Below the pieces are notes generated by a model, which worked only from the letters and a program-made list of their open reading frames with translations, did not search any database and had not been told where the DNA came from. Below are positions 20,574 to 29,172 of a stretch of 64,000 nt of DNA, one piece after another. Position 1 is the stretch's first letter, and each line of letters opens with the position of its first letter. Position numbers and translations under genes: made by a program. The stretch is from Flavobacterium sp. (GTDB taxonomy: Bacteria > Bacteroidota > Bacteroidia > Flavobacteriales > Flavobacteriaceae): NCBI GenBank assembly GCA_015665265.1, contig JADFAM010000043.1, positions 29,627-93,626 on the forward strand, in the 5' to 3' direction.

Positions 20574-20900
20574 TTATTCGTTGTTAATGACTTTTATTCT
20601 TTTTGGCGGAGTTTTAGAGGGTTGCAATCCCGTCATTTTTGCTCTCTGACGAATGTTAGACTCCATTTTCATTCGCATTAATGTTGTTTGAGTATCTATA
20701 TATATAGCTCTTAACTCTCTTTTTAACTTATTTAATTCTGAAATCTCCAACACCTTCTTATCAGAACTATGTGCGCTAGAAATCATGATTAAAAGAAGAA
20801 CCACAATAAAAAAAATCATTCTCCAATTTTTAAAGGAAGATTCATTAATTAAAAAACCTCCTCTCAAAACATCATATATGTTTTTTTTTACCTTAGACAT
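20574..20900 (-). CDS. ftsL: FtsL-like cell division protein
   Basis: This 108-residue bitopic protein has a basic cytoplasmic end, one transmembrane helix (about residues 27-44) and a periplasmic coiled-coil-like segment with heptad-spaced Leu/Ile (ISELNKLKRELRAIYIDTQ). It ends in a basic, proline-containing tail. This architecture, with its place between rsmH and ftsI, identifies the flavobacterial FtsL-like protein that should bridge FtsQ and FtsI/FtsW. No ftsB-like gene is visible in the cluster. The start codon overlaps the rsmH stop by one base. Confidence 0.85.
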   Translation of the reverse strand: MSKVKKNIYDVLRGGFLINESSFKNWRMIFFIVVLLLIMISSAHSSDKKVLEISELNKLKRELRAIYIDTQTTLMRMKMESNIRQRAKMTGLQPSKTPPKRIKVINNE

Positions 20901-21805
20901 TATATTTTTAATTTAGCTACTCTTAGCTTTGCACTCCTTGCCCTATTATTACTATTTATCTCACTTTTCTCTGGAACAATTAATTTTCCAACCTTCATTA
21001 AAGGAACATCTATATTTCCAAATAAATCTTTTTCTGGCTCACCAGAAAACAACCCTGTTCTTATAAATCTTTTCACAAGCCTATCTTCTAACGAATGATA
21101 AGAGATGACGCTCAATCTGCCCTCAGGTTTTAATAAAGTAGGTATCTGTATTAAAAACTCTTTTAAAACATCTAATTCTTCATTTACTTCAATTCTAATA
21201 GCTTGAAAAATTTGAGCTAATATTTTATGCTCCTTAGCCTTGGGTAAATATCTCTGAAGAACACTTCTAAACTGGAAACTTGTATCTATTTTTTTAATTT
21301 CTCTTTCCTCTACAATAGTTTTAGCAATCGATCTAGCATTTCTTAACTCACCATACATAAACAGAATATCTGCAAGCTTTTCTTCTGGGTAGGTATTGAT
21401 AATTTTTTTTGCTGAATTCTTGGAGCTCTGATTCATCCTCATATCTAATTCTCCGTCAAAACGTATAGAAAATCCTCTTTCTGCCTCATCAAATTGATGA
21501 GATGAAACTCCTAAATCAGCTAAAACACCATCGACTTTTTTTATTCCATAAAATTTTAAAAACCTGCTTATATACCTGAAATTTTCTTCTATTAAAATAA
21601 ATCGACTGTCTTCAATTTTATTTCTTATTGCATCCGAGTCTTGATCAAAAGCAAGCAACATTCCATTACTACCTAGGCGTTTTAATATCTCTCTTGAATG
21701 ACCTCCACCTCCAAATGTAACGTCTACATAAACACCATCTTTCTTTATTGACAGTGCGTCTATACTTTCAGATAACAGTACTGAATTATGATACTCCATT
21801 ATCAT
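20900..21805 (-). CDS. rsmH: 16S rRNA (cytosine1402-N4)-methyltransferase RsmH
   Basis: RsmH (MraW) methylates C1402 of 16S rRNA with S-adenosylmethionine. The 301-residue protein (299 if started at the second Met) has the N-terminal YHNSVLLSESI, the SAM loop VDVTFGGGGHSREIL, the family segment GVLADLGVSSHQFDEAERGFSI and the C-terminal ISYHSLEDRLVKRFI. The first ATG lies inside the end of mraZ (20-base overlap); the ATG at 21799 gives the more usual start. Confidence 0.96.
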   Translation of the reverse strand: MIMEYHNSVLLSESIDALSIKKDGVYVDVTFGGGGHSREILKRLGSNGMLLAFDQDSDAIRNKIEDSRFILIEENFRYISRFLKFYGIKKVDGVLADLGVSSHQFDEAERGFSIRFDGELDMRMNQSSKNSAKKIINTYPEEKLADILFMYGELRNARSIAKTIVEEREIKKIDTSFQFRSVLQRYLPKAKEHKILAQIFQAIRIEVNEELDVLKEFLIQIPTLLKPEGRLSVISYHSLEDRLVKRFIRTGLFSGEPEKDLFGNIDVPLMKVGKLIVPEKSEINSNNRARSAKLRVAKLKI

Positions 21806-22280
21806 CAGAATTACCCATTACCTCCTCCGTTAATGAAGCAAAATCCATGGCTGTATCGTCTATAGATTTTTCATAACTATCTTTATCCCAAATCTCAATG
21901 ATATTTATTGCCGAAGACAAAACTATCTGTTTCTTTATTCCAGCAAAATGACACAAGTCTTTTGGAATCAATAATCTTCCTGAAGAATCTAACTCAACTT
22001 CTTTTACTCCCGCAGTAAATCTTCTGATGAAATCGTTGTTTTTCTTAATAAAACGATTTAGACTATTAATCTTAAGCGTGACCTTATTCCACTCTTGCAT
22101 AGGATACAACTCAAGACAAGGTTGAAAAACAGCTCGTTTTACAACAAAACCCTCTTGCAAAATAGGAGACAATTGCTTTTTAAAAGCTGATGAAATCATC
22201 AACCTTCCTTTAGCATCAACCTTACACTCATATGTACCTATTAAATTTATCAATGGAACTAATTTTACCTTTGGATTCAA
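21786..22280 (-). CDS. mraZ: Transcriptional regulator MraZ
   Basis: MraZ is an AbrB-like DNA-binding protein that represses the dcw operon it heads. Two tandem SpoVT-AbrB-type repeats are visible. The first holds GTYECKVDAKGRLMISSAFKKQL and the second KEVELDSSGRLLIPKDLCHFAG; both carry the DxxGR signature. No ATG is available at the 5' end: TTG at 22280 gives 164 residues, and TTG at 22253 (MINLIGTYECK) gives 155 and fits family length better. Three GTGGT repeats lie just upstream. Confidence 0.93.
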   Translation of the reverse strand: MNPKVKLVPLINLIGTYECKVDAKGRLMISSAFKKQLSPILQEGFVVKRAVFQPCLELYPMQEWNKVTLKINSLNRFIKKNNDFIRRFTAGVKEVELDSSGRLLIPKDLCHFAGIKKQIVLSSAINIIEIWDKDSYEKSIDDTAMDFASLTEEVMGNSDDNGVS

Positions 22281-22295
22281 AAATAAAAATTATTT

Positions 22296-22320
22296 ACCAC
22301 TTTTTACCACTTTTTACCAC
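22296..22320 (-). promoter_or_regulatory. Three direct repeats GTGGT, likely MraZ operator
   Basis: On the minus strand the sequence reads GTGGT three times, each pair separated by AAAAA, so the period is exactly 10 bp (boxes at 22316-22320, 22306-22310 and 22296-22300). MraZ from other bacteria binds three TGGG- or GTGG-type direct repeats with 10-bp spacing upstream of its own gene. The position, strand and period all fit autoregulation of this dcw cluster. Confidence 0.8.
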
Positions 22321-22423
22321 ATTGTTAATAAGTATTGTGAAAGGTCCTATTTTTAGTAGCCTAAAAGCCCAAAACTAATTCTTAGTGCATAATCAATTCA
22401 TCGTATTTGTCATAAAAAAGAAC

Positions 22424-22431
22424 TACATTTG
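22424..22431 (+). promoter_or_regulatory. -7 promoter box for the alpha/beta hydrolase gene
   Basis: TACATTTG matches TAnnTTTG and lies 22 bases before the ATG at 22454. A TTTG occurs at 22406-22409, but the 14-base gap is shorter than usual for a -33 element. Confidence 0.5.
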
Positions 22432-22453
22432 TAATTAGCCTAATCAAGAAATA

Positions 22454-23218
22454 ATGACTGAAAGCTTAAAAACTGAAGGGGAATTTACATACGCAGAAGC
22501 TGGAGAAGGGAGATCTTTAATTATTCTCCACGGACTAATGGGGGCACTAAGTAATTTTGACGAAACTTTTCAGTATTTTTCAAAAAAAGGGTATCGAGTT
22601 TTAATCCCAGAACTTCCTTTATATACATTACCATTACTAAAAACTAATGTAAAACACCTAGCCAAGTTTATTCACGAATTCATAAAATTTAAAGGGTTAG
22701 AAAAAGTTACCTTACTTGGTAATTCTTTGGGAGGACATATTGCACTTTACTACACAAAACATTATCCTGAAGATGTTCATTCATTAGTTCTAACTGGAAG
22801 CTCTGGTCTTTATGAAAAGGCCATGGGAGATACCTATCCTAAAAGAGGTAATTACGAATATATTGAACAAAAAACTAGAGATGTTTTTTATGATCCAGCT
22901 ATTGCCAGCAAAGAGCTTGTAGATGAAGTATATGGGATCGTTAATAATCGTATTACGGTTTTAAAAACATTAACTATTGCAAAAAGTGCAATCAGGCACA
23001 ATATGGCTGATGATTTACCAAACATGAAGCAACCCACTTGCTTAATTTGGGGAAAACAGGATTCAGTGACACCACCTGATGTTGCTAATGATTTCCACAA
23101 ACTATTACCTAATTCTGATTTATTTTGGATTGATAAGTGTGGACATGCAGCCATGATGGAAAAGCCTAAGGAATTTAATCAAATTCTAGAATCTTGGTTT
23201 AGTTCTAGAAACATCTAA
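22454..23218 (+). CDS. Alpha/beta hydrolase
   Basis: This 254-residue cytoplasmic protein has the alpha/beta hydrolase fold. The oxyanion HG motif is at LHGLMG (25-30), the nucleophile elbow at GNSLGG (Ser91), and a late CGHAAMMEKP places the catalytic histidine near 235. The acid is probably in the GKQDSVTPP loop. Homologues are MhpC/BioH-like esterases; the substrate is unknown. It is followed after three bases by engB and then by a pseudouridine synthase gene, so the three probably form an operon. Confidence 0.88.
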   Translation: MTESLKTEGEFTYAEAGEGRSLIILHGLMGALSNFDETFQYFSKKGYRVLIPELPLYTLPLLKTNVKHLAKFIHEFIKFKGLEKVTLLGNSLGGHIALYYTKHYPEDVHSLVLTGSSGLYEKAMGDTYPKRGNYEYIEQKTRDVFYDPAIASKELVDEVYGIVNNRITVLKTLTIAKSAIRHNMADDLPNMKQPTCLIWGKQDSVTPPDVANDFHKLLPNSDLFWIDKCGHAAMMEKPKEFNQILESWFSSRNI

Positions 23219-23221
23219 TTC

Positions 23222-23833
23222 ATGAAAATTAAATCTGCAGAGTTTGTAATGAGTAACAGTAATGTTACAAAGGCTCCAAAAGACAGGATTCCAGAATATG
23301 CTTTTATTGGAAGATCTAATGTTGGTAAATCTTCATTAATTAACATGTTAATGGGGCGAAAGGACCTAGCAAAAACATCTGGAAAACCAGGAAAAACTCA
23401 ACTTATTAATCATTTTAAAATAAATAACAACTGGTTTTTAGTAGATTTACCTGGCTATGGTTATGCGCAGATTTCAAAAAAGAAAAGAACCATCTTTCAA
23501 TACTTTATTGAAAACTATTTTAAAGAAAGAGAACAACTAGTTTGTACATTTGTCTTAATTGATTCTAGACATGATCCTCAAAAAATTGATCTTGAATTTA
23601 TGCAGTTTTTAGGTGAAAATCAGATACCTTTTTGCATAGTTTTTACAAAAGCAGATAAATTAGGAAGTTCTAAACTGAACAAACAAATTATTTCCTACAA
23701 GAAAAAATTACTTACCAGTTGGGAAACACTCCCTACCTCCTTTATTACTTCGTCATCAACCGGCCTAGGTAAAGATGAATTTTTAGAGTTCATAGCAACA
23801 GTGAATGATGATGTTGCTGATAATTTCAACTAA
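23222..23833 (+). CDS. engB: Ribosome biogenesis GTP-binding protein EngB (YsxC/YihA)
   Basis: EngB is a small essential GTPase of 50S subunit assembly. The 203-residue protein has G1 GRSNVGKSS (30-38), G2 around KTSGKPGKTQ, G3 DLPGYG, G4 TKADK and a G5-like SSSTGLG. The length and the FIGRSNVGKSSLIN start are typical. ATG at 23222 follows the hydrolase stop by three bases. Confidence 0.96.
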   Translation: MKIKSAEFVMSNSNVTKAPKDRIPEYAFIGRSNVGKSSLINMLMGRKDLAKTSGKPGKTQLINHFKINNNWFLVDLPGYGYAQISKKKRTIFQYFIENYFKEREQLVCTFVLIDSRHDPQKIDLEFMQFLGENQIPFCIVFTKADKLGSSKLNKQIISYKKKLLTSWETLPTSFITSSSTGLGKDEFLEFIATVNDDVADNFN

Positions 23834-23835
23834 TA

Positions 23836-24525
23836 ATGTATTCTAATAAAGATAATTTAGAGGTTCTTTTTGAAGACAATCACTTAGTGATAGTTAATAA
23901 AAAATCAGGAGATATTGTTCAAGGTGATAAAACTGGAGACAAACCTTTAAGTGATGTTGTAAAAGAGTATATCAAAGAAAAATATAATAAACCAGGTGAA
24001 GTTTTTTTAGGTGTAGTCCACAGATTAGATAGACCCACCTCTGGGATTATTATTTTTGCAAGAACTTCAAAAGCACTAGAGAGATTAAACAAGATGCTTC
24101 GAAACAGAGTCATTTCAAAAACATATTGGGCAGTAATAAAAAACAATCCAAAAAAGCCAACGGATACTTTAATACATTTTCTAAAAAAGAATCCTAAAAA
24201 CAATAAGTCTACTGTTTTTAAAAAAGAAGCTCAGGGAAGTAAAAAAGCCATTCTTCATTACACAACTTTAAAAAATTTAGAGAATTATTTACTTTTAGAA
24301 ATTGATTTAGAAACGGGTAGACACCATCAAATTAGAGCTCAACTTTCTTTCATTGGAAGCCCAATCAAAGGAGACCTGAAATACGGCGCATCTAGAAGTA
24401 ACAAAGATGGAAGCATTCACTTACACGCTAGAAAAATAAACTTTACTCATCCTGTATCAAAAAAAACAATTACAATTATAGCCCCTACTCCAAGTGAAGT
24501 AATTTGGAATGCATGTATGGATTGA
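23836..24525 (+). CDS. RluA-family RNA pseudouridine synthase
   Basis: This enzyme isomerises uridine to pseudouridine in structured RNA. The 229-residue protein is just the catalytic domain, with no N-terminal S4 domain. The catalytic motif is HRLDRPTSG (Asp65), followed by the conserved DLETGRHHQIRAQL and GDLKYGA. The RNA target (rRNA or tRNA) cannot be told from sequence. Follows engB by two bases. Confidence 0.92.
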   Translation: MYSNKDNLEVLFEDNHLVIVNKKSGDIVQGDKTGDKPLSDVVKEYIKEKYNKPGEVFLGVVHRLDRPTSGIIIFARTSKALERLNKMLRNRVISKTYWAVIKNNPKKPTDTLIHFLKKNPKNNKSTVFKKEAQGSKKAILHYTTLKNLENYLLLEIDLETGRHHQIRAQLSFIGSPIKGDLKYGASRSNKDGSIHLHARKINFTHPVSKKTITIIAPTPSEVIWNACMD

Positions 24526-24563
24526 TTATATTTAGAAATATTATTTTTAACTATATTTTTGAT

Positions 24564-25970
24564 ATGACTACTAGAAGAAAATTCCTTAAAAAAACTTTAG
24601 CAGGTTCTGCAGCATTTTTTATTGTCCCAAGACATGTTCTTGGACGCGGTTACACCGCACCCAGTGATAAATTAGGAATCGCGGCCATAGGTATTGGTGG
24701 GAGAGGAACAAGTAATTTAATGAATAGTTTTGCTTCAAATGGAGCTAATATCGTAGCACTTTGTGATGTAGATGACAGAAGAGCTAAGCAAATGAGAGAA
24801 CAATTTTCTGAAGCTCCATATATGAGAGATTATAGAGATATGTTAGAGAATCATCACAAAGATATTGATGCTGTAATTGTAAGTTCTGCAGATCACATGC
24901 ATTATGTTCAATCTATGGCTGCAATGGATTTGGGGAAGCATATGTATATAGAAAAGCCTTTAACTCACGATATTTGGGAAGCCAGGAAGCTTACCGAAAT
25001 GGCAGCAAACAAAAAATTGGTGACCCAAATGGGAAATCAAGGAGCTAGTGGAGATGGAACAAGATGGATTGATGCCGTTGTTCAAGAAGGCATCATTGGT
25101 GAAGTAAAAGAGGTTCATGTGTGGACTAACAGACCTGTTTGGCCTCAAGGAATCCCCGTTCCAAAAGAGACCATGCCAGTTCCAAAAGAAATTGATTGGA
25201 ATTTGTGGTTAGGAACTGCGCCATGGAGAGCGTATCATGAAGCTTTTATGCCAACCAGATGGAGAGGGTATTGGGATTATGGTACAGGTGCACTTGGAGA
25301 TATGGGATGTCATTTAATCGATGTTCCTTTTAGAGCACTAAAACTTGGCTACCCTACCTCTGTAGAATGTAGTTTAACAAATACGTATCAAGATTTTTTT
25401 GAGGAAGTTGTCTATGATGAAACACCACCTGCATCCTCAGTTATTCACCTTGAGTTCCCAAAAAGAGAAAACATGCCTGCTGTTGAGCTTCATTGGTATG
25501 ATGGTGGAATAGAACCTGAAAGACCGGATTTACTTCCTGCCAACGAACCGCTTGGTGATTGGGGTGGTGGTGTAATTATGAAAGGATCTAAAGGAGTCTT
25601 AATTTGTGGAACATATGGATCTAATCCCAAAGTATTTTTAAACGATGGTTCAGAGGTTCCAGAGCTTAAAAATATGGCTTCATTGGTAGAAAATGGAATG
25701 AGTGGGCATCAAGCACAATGGATTAATGCTTGTAAAGAAGGGTACGGTGCATATACCAGCTCACCATTGTCTCAAGCAGGGCCATTAACCGAAACCGTAT
25801 TAATGGGGAATCTAGCCATTAGAGCTGCCCTACTTCATGAAAAAGTTGAGAATAGATATAAATTCCCAGGCAGAAGAAAGAAACTTCTTTGGGACGGAGA
25901 AAATATGAAAATTACAAATTTTGATATGGCCAATCAATTCATTAAAAGAGACTACAGAAAAGGCTGGTAA
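24564..25970 (+). CDS. Gfo/Idh/MocA family oxidoreductase with Tat signal
   Basis: This NAD(P)-dependent oxidoreductase of 468 residues starts with a twin-arginine signal (TTRRKFLKKTLAGSAAFFIV), so it is exported folded to the periplasm. The Rossmann motif GIGGRGT and the family signature EKPLTHDIWEA (with the catalytic-type Lys) are clear. The C-terminal half is the typical dimerisation sheet domain. Relatives act on sugars or inositols, and some are glycoside-processing enzymes; the substrate here is unknown. The ATG at 24564 is chosen because the Tat motif follows it directly; an upstream in-frame ATG would bury the signal. Confidence 0.88.
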   Translation: MTTRRKFLKKTLAGSAAFFIVPRHVLGRGYTAPSDKLGIAAIGIGGRGTSNLMNSFASNGANIVALCDVDDRRAKQMREQFSEAPYMRDYRDMLENHHKDIDAVIVSSADHMHYVQSMAAMDLGKHMYIEKPLTHDIWEARKLTEMAANKKLVTQMGNQGASGDGTRWIDAVVQEGIIGEVKEVHVWTNRPVWPQGIPVPKETMPVPKEIDWNLWLGTAPWRAYHEAFMPTRWRGYWDYGTGALGDMGCHLIDVPFRALKLGYPTSVECSLTNTYQDFFEEVVYDETPPASSVIHLEFPKRENMPAVELHWYDGGIEPERPDLLPANEPLGDWGGGVIMKGSKGVLICGTYGSNPKVFLNDGSEVPELKNMASLVENGMSGHQAQWINACKEGYGAYTSSPLSQAGPLTETVLMGNLAIRAALLHEKVENRYKFPGRRKKLLWDGENMKITNFDMANQFIKRDYRKGW

Positions 25971-25984
25971 ACTAACTATATTTT

Positions 25985-26716
25985 ATGACACAAAAAACAG
26001 TAGAGGAAGCGATTAATTATCGTAGATCCGTCAGAATCTATGACCCTAAAAAGAAAATAGATAGTGCGCTTGTGAAAAAATGTATTTATCAGGCTTCATT
26101 GGCTCCAAATAGTAGCAATATGCAGCTTTGGGAATTCTATCACATCACTTCTAAGGAAACCATTCAAAAAATAGCGCCTTTGTGTTTTAATCAAAACGCT
26201 GCCAGAACAGCTGAAGAATTGGTGGTTTTTGTAACACGTAAAGATCTCTGGAAAAAAAGAAAAAATTCAAACTTACAAATGATTGATCAAATTTTTCCTC
26301 CAAAACCTAAGTCTCAACAAAGCAGCAGAGAAAAGGTAAGTAGAAATTATTATGGAAAATTAATTCCATTTGCCTACAGTGACTTTTTAGGAATTTTTGG
26401 GTTTTTAAAATATCTAATGATTTTAGTAATCGGGCTTTTTAAACCTATTTTTAGGGAAGTTAGAAATAGTGATATGAGAATAGTGGCTCACAAAACTTGT
26501 GCGCTAGCTGCAGAAAATTTTATGTTAAGTATGGCTGCAGTGGGTTACGATACTTGCCCAATGGAAGGTTCTGATACTTGGAGAGTAAAGAAAGTCTTAA
26601 ACTTGCCACGAGGTGCGGAAATAAATATGATTGTTTCATGTGGTATTAGAAAACCAGAGGGTGTTTATGGAGAACGTTTTAGAATTCCATTTGAAGAAGT
26701 TTATACAGAAGTTTAA
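25985..26716 (+). CDS. Nitroreductase family protein
   Basis: This 243-residue FMN-dependent oxidoreductase fold starts with the typical VEEAINYRRSVRIYDPKK, where the RRSVR contacts the FMN phosphate. SLAPNSSNMQLWEFYHI follows, and the AAENFMLSMAAVGYDTCPMEG region comes later. An insert of about 60 residues near 95-155 with a hydrophobic stretch (FGFLKYLMILVIGLFKPIF) is unusual and could be a membrane-associating helix. Substrate unknown. Its stop overlaps the convergent acylase stop by four bases. Confidence 0.85.
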   Translation: MTQKTVEEAINYRRSVRIYDPKKKIDSALVKKCIYQASLAPNSSNMQLWEFYHITSKETIQKIAPLCFNQNAARTAEELVVFVTRKDLWKKRKNSNLQMIDQIFPPKPKSQQSSREKVSRNYYGKLIPFAYSDFLGIFGFLKYLMILVIGLFKPIFREVRNSDMRIVAHKTCALAAENFMLSMAAVGYDTCPMEGSDTWRVKKVLNLPRGAEINMIVSCGIRKPEGVYGERFRIPFEEVYTEV

Positions 26717-29100
26717 TTTTCCTTTCTCTTAAAAATTAATCGATTTTTACTCTTTAAAATTTTAGACGGATTCAATTCCATTTTTATAAAATCACCTTTT
26801 AAGTATTTCTGGGCTTGATCCTTATAATATGGACTAAATGCATTTCCAGATTGCCCCGTTGGAATGATACTTAATCCATTTTCTACATCAGAAAAATCTA
26901 CAACTCTTCGAGTAGATGGTCCTGCAGTAACTTTATAAATTCCGGTACTATCTAGTTTAAAAATCTGGTTATTAATCACTTCGTTTCCTCCAGAGGTTTT
27001 AAAAGGGCCCACATTAAAAAAATTTCTTAAAACCCCACCTGCTTTTCCAATAGCATGTTCGTGCTCTACAGAAATAACCCGATTCCAATTCCATTTATTT
27101 ACATCATCACCTAATTGTTTTTTTAAAAAAGCGATGCTGTTCTTATAAGATTTTAAAATGATTTCTTGCTTGGTTTCTTCGACATCTTTAGTTTCTATAT
27201 TGTCCCACCAAACAGATTGTTCCCTTGCTATTTGAACAGGCAATACCTGGTCTTGCAATTGTGAATTTATAAAGAGGTTAAAGGCATCACCTGTTTCATC
27301 TTTGAAGGTATTCTTGAGAAATTCAAATAAAAATCGATTATAAATGGTAGGGCCAACAGATGTCATCAAGTATTCTCCCTCCCAGTTTTTTAGAGTTTCA
27401 TAAGCTTCAATTTCCGAATCACTTAACTCATTTTTAGGTAAAAAGGATAATAAATCTCTTGCAAAAACATGGTCTAAGGATGAGGTTACATCGAACAACA
27501 TTTTGGCAACATCTCCTTTGGTGAAATCATCTTTTGCCTCTAATAGTGTCACAATTCTTTTTGATCTATTTTCTGGTTGATAATATCCAGGGTATAATTT
27601 CCCTCGAACAGAATCTGGCTGATGATTCGCAGAATATACATAATTCCATTTAGGATTTATTGCCTTTGGATTCTCTTCAAAATCTAACACCTCAATAATT
27701 TCATCTTCTCCAGAAGTACCATTCAGATAAGTTTTAGAAGACAAACCCTCTCTTAATTGGTATAATTTTGCAGACGCAAACCAGGCAATATTATCTTGAC
27801 TATCACCATACATTACATTTAGTCCAGGAGCATGAATTTTACTAACGGATACTTTAAAATCTTCGAGCGATTCAGCGTGAGTCATCCCATAAGAAACATC
27901 TAACATCTCGTTTTTTAATTTTGTATAAATCCAATTCATAGCAATTGGCTGGTCTTCATCAATATGTTTAATTAATCCATTCATTATTGGACCATGTTGA
28001 CTAATTTTCACTTGAAAAGTAGTATCAGCAGCATCTTTAACCTTAATGGTCTTCGTTAGAACTTCATATTTTTTAAAACCGTTATTTGTTTTGTATTCAG
28101 AAGAATTATTAGGGTTGTTTTCTTCAGTATAAAAATTTAAGTCATCATTTGCCAACATAGTTAAACCATAAGCATATTTTCTATTATGACCTAAAAGTGG
28201 ATAAGGCATCAATGCTAAATTAAAACCATACATTTCAAAATCTGGTGTTTTAATATGATTTTGATACCAAACAGAGGGTTGTGAAAACCCGATGTGAGGA
28301 TCGTTGGCAAAAATAACTTTTCCGTTTTTTGTTTTGTCTGCTCCGATAACCCAGGAATTACTTCCAATTAATGGAGAGACTGGCATTTTATCCATAATAA
28401 GACTGACACTTTTTGAAAATTTAGCTTGTAGTTTAGAAATACTATCTGTTCTGTTTATGGTTAAGTTTTCTGGGTGAGAACCTAAGATTTCATCTAAATA
28501 TACGTTCCCTAATTTTTCTTTGATTTCCGTCAATAAAGGATCTGTTTTATGAGCTACAGCAAAACTAAAAGACATATAACCTAATACATTATAGATATCT
28601 TTTATCGTATATTTTTCTTTTTTTACACCTACCAGAGAAAATTCTAAAGGTGTTTTCCCTTTTTCAATGTATTGATTAACACCATCTAAATAGGCTTGAG
28701 CCAATAAATAAGCTTCAGAATTTTTATTTAAATCATTAATTGCAATAGCTGCAGCCTCCTCTATTCCTAATCCGGAGAAAAAAATATCTGTATCTAATAA
28801 ATCTTTTCCAAAAAGCTCTGACAATCTTCCTGGAGCTATTCTTCGAATGAGTTCCATTTGCCATAATCTATCTTGTGCATGAACATAGCCTAAAGCAGTA
28901 TATGCATCTTTTTGAGTTTGTGCATTTATGTGAGGCACTCCATTATCATCAAAATGAACGCTAACATTTTCCGAAAGGTTATTTAATGTTAATTCTCCAT
29001 TGTAAATTGGCTGTAATGTTCTTGAATATAACCATGCTGACACAAAAATAAGAACACAGCTTAGGACTACTATTTTAATAATTTTCAAGAGGCTTTTCAT
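26713..29100 (-). CDS. Penicillin acylase family protein (Ntn hydrolase)
   Basis: This large periplasmic Ntn hydrolase precursor of about 795 residues has an N-terminal membrane/signal helix (LLKIIKIVVLSCVLIFVSAWL). The alpha chain region contains DRLWQMELIRRIAPGRLSEL. The new N-terminal nucleophile of the beta chain is the Ser in IGSNSWVIGADK (near residue 246). After autocleavage such enzymes hydrolyse amides, including N-acyl homoserine lactones in some relatives; the natural substrate here is unknown. The ATG at 29100 is used, because an ATG 24 bases upstream lies close to the -7 box at 29122-29129. Confidence 0.9.
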   Translation of the reverse strand: MKSLLKIIKIVVLSCVLIFVSAWLYSRTLQPIYNGELTLNNLSENVSVHFDDNGVPHINAQTQKDAYTALGYVHAQDRLWQMELIRRIAPGRLSELFGKDLLDTDIFFSGLGIEEAAAIAINDLNKNSEAYLLAQAYLDGVNQYIEKGKTPLEFSLVGVKKEKYTIKDIYNVLGYMSFSFAVAHKTDPLLTEIKEKLGNVYLDEILGSHPENLTINRTDSISKLQAKFSKSVSLIMDKMPVSPLIGSNSWVIGADKTKNGKVIFANDPHIGFSQPSVWYQNHIKTPDFEMYGFNLALMPYPLLGHNRKYAYGLTMLANDDLNFYTEENNPNNSSEYKTNNGFKKYEVLTKTIKVKDAADTTFQVKISQHGPIMNGLIKHIDEDQPIAMNWIYTKLKNEMLDVSYGMTHAESLEDFKVSVSKIHAPGLNVMYGDSQDNIAWFASAKLYQLREGLSSKTYLNGTSGEDEIIEVLDFEENPKAINPKWNYVYSANHQPDSVRGKLYPGYYQPENRSKRIVTLLEAKDDFTKGDVAKMLFDVTSSLDHVFARDLLSFLPKNELSDSEIEAYETLKNWEGEYLMTSVGPTIYNRFLFEFLKNTFKDETGDAFNLFINSQLQDQVLPVQIAREQSVWWDNIETKDVEETKQEIILKSYKNSIAFLKKQLGDDVNKWNWNRVISVEHEHAIGKAGGVLRNFFNVGPFKTSGGNEVINNQIFKLDSTGIYKVTAGPSTRRVVDFSDVENGLSIIPTGQSGNAFSPYYKDQAQKYLKGDFIKMELNPSKILKSKNRLIFKRKEN

Positions 29101-29121
29101 TCTGATAAATTTAATTTTGAC

Positions 29122-29129
29122 CAAAGATA
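29122..29129 (-). promoter_or_regulatory. -7 promoter box for the acylase gene
   Basis: The minus strand reads TATCTTTG (TAnnTTTG), 21 bases before the chosen ATG. It faces away from a plus-strand box 14 bases further on. Confidence 0.5.
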
Positions 29130-29143
29130 ACAGATTTATATTG

Positions 29144-29151
29144 TATTTTTG
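29144..29151 (+). promoter_or_regulatory. -7 promoter box for the DegT aminotransferase gene
   Basis: TATTTTTG matches TAnnTTTG and lies 21 bases before the ATG at 29173. Its last three bases form an in-frame TTG that is a false start. A TTTG is found at 29116-29119, a slightly long spacing. Confidence 0.55.
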
Positions 29152-29172
29152 AACCTTAAAAAACCTGTATCA

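Noticed and set aside
22296-22320. Short repeats as a CRISPR-like array or microsatellite
   Set aside because: The unit is only 10 bases with no spacers; position and strand match an MraZ operator instead.
24554-24561. TATTTTTG promoter-like box before the Gfo/Idh gene
   Set aside because: It ends two bases before the ATG, so its transcription start would fall inside the coding sequence; probably chance.
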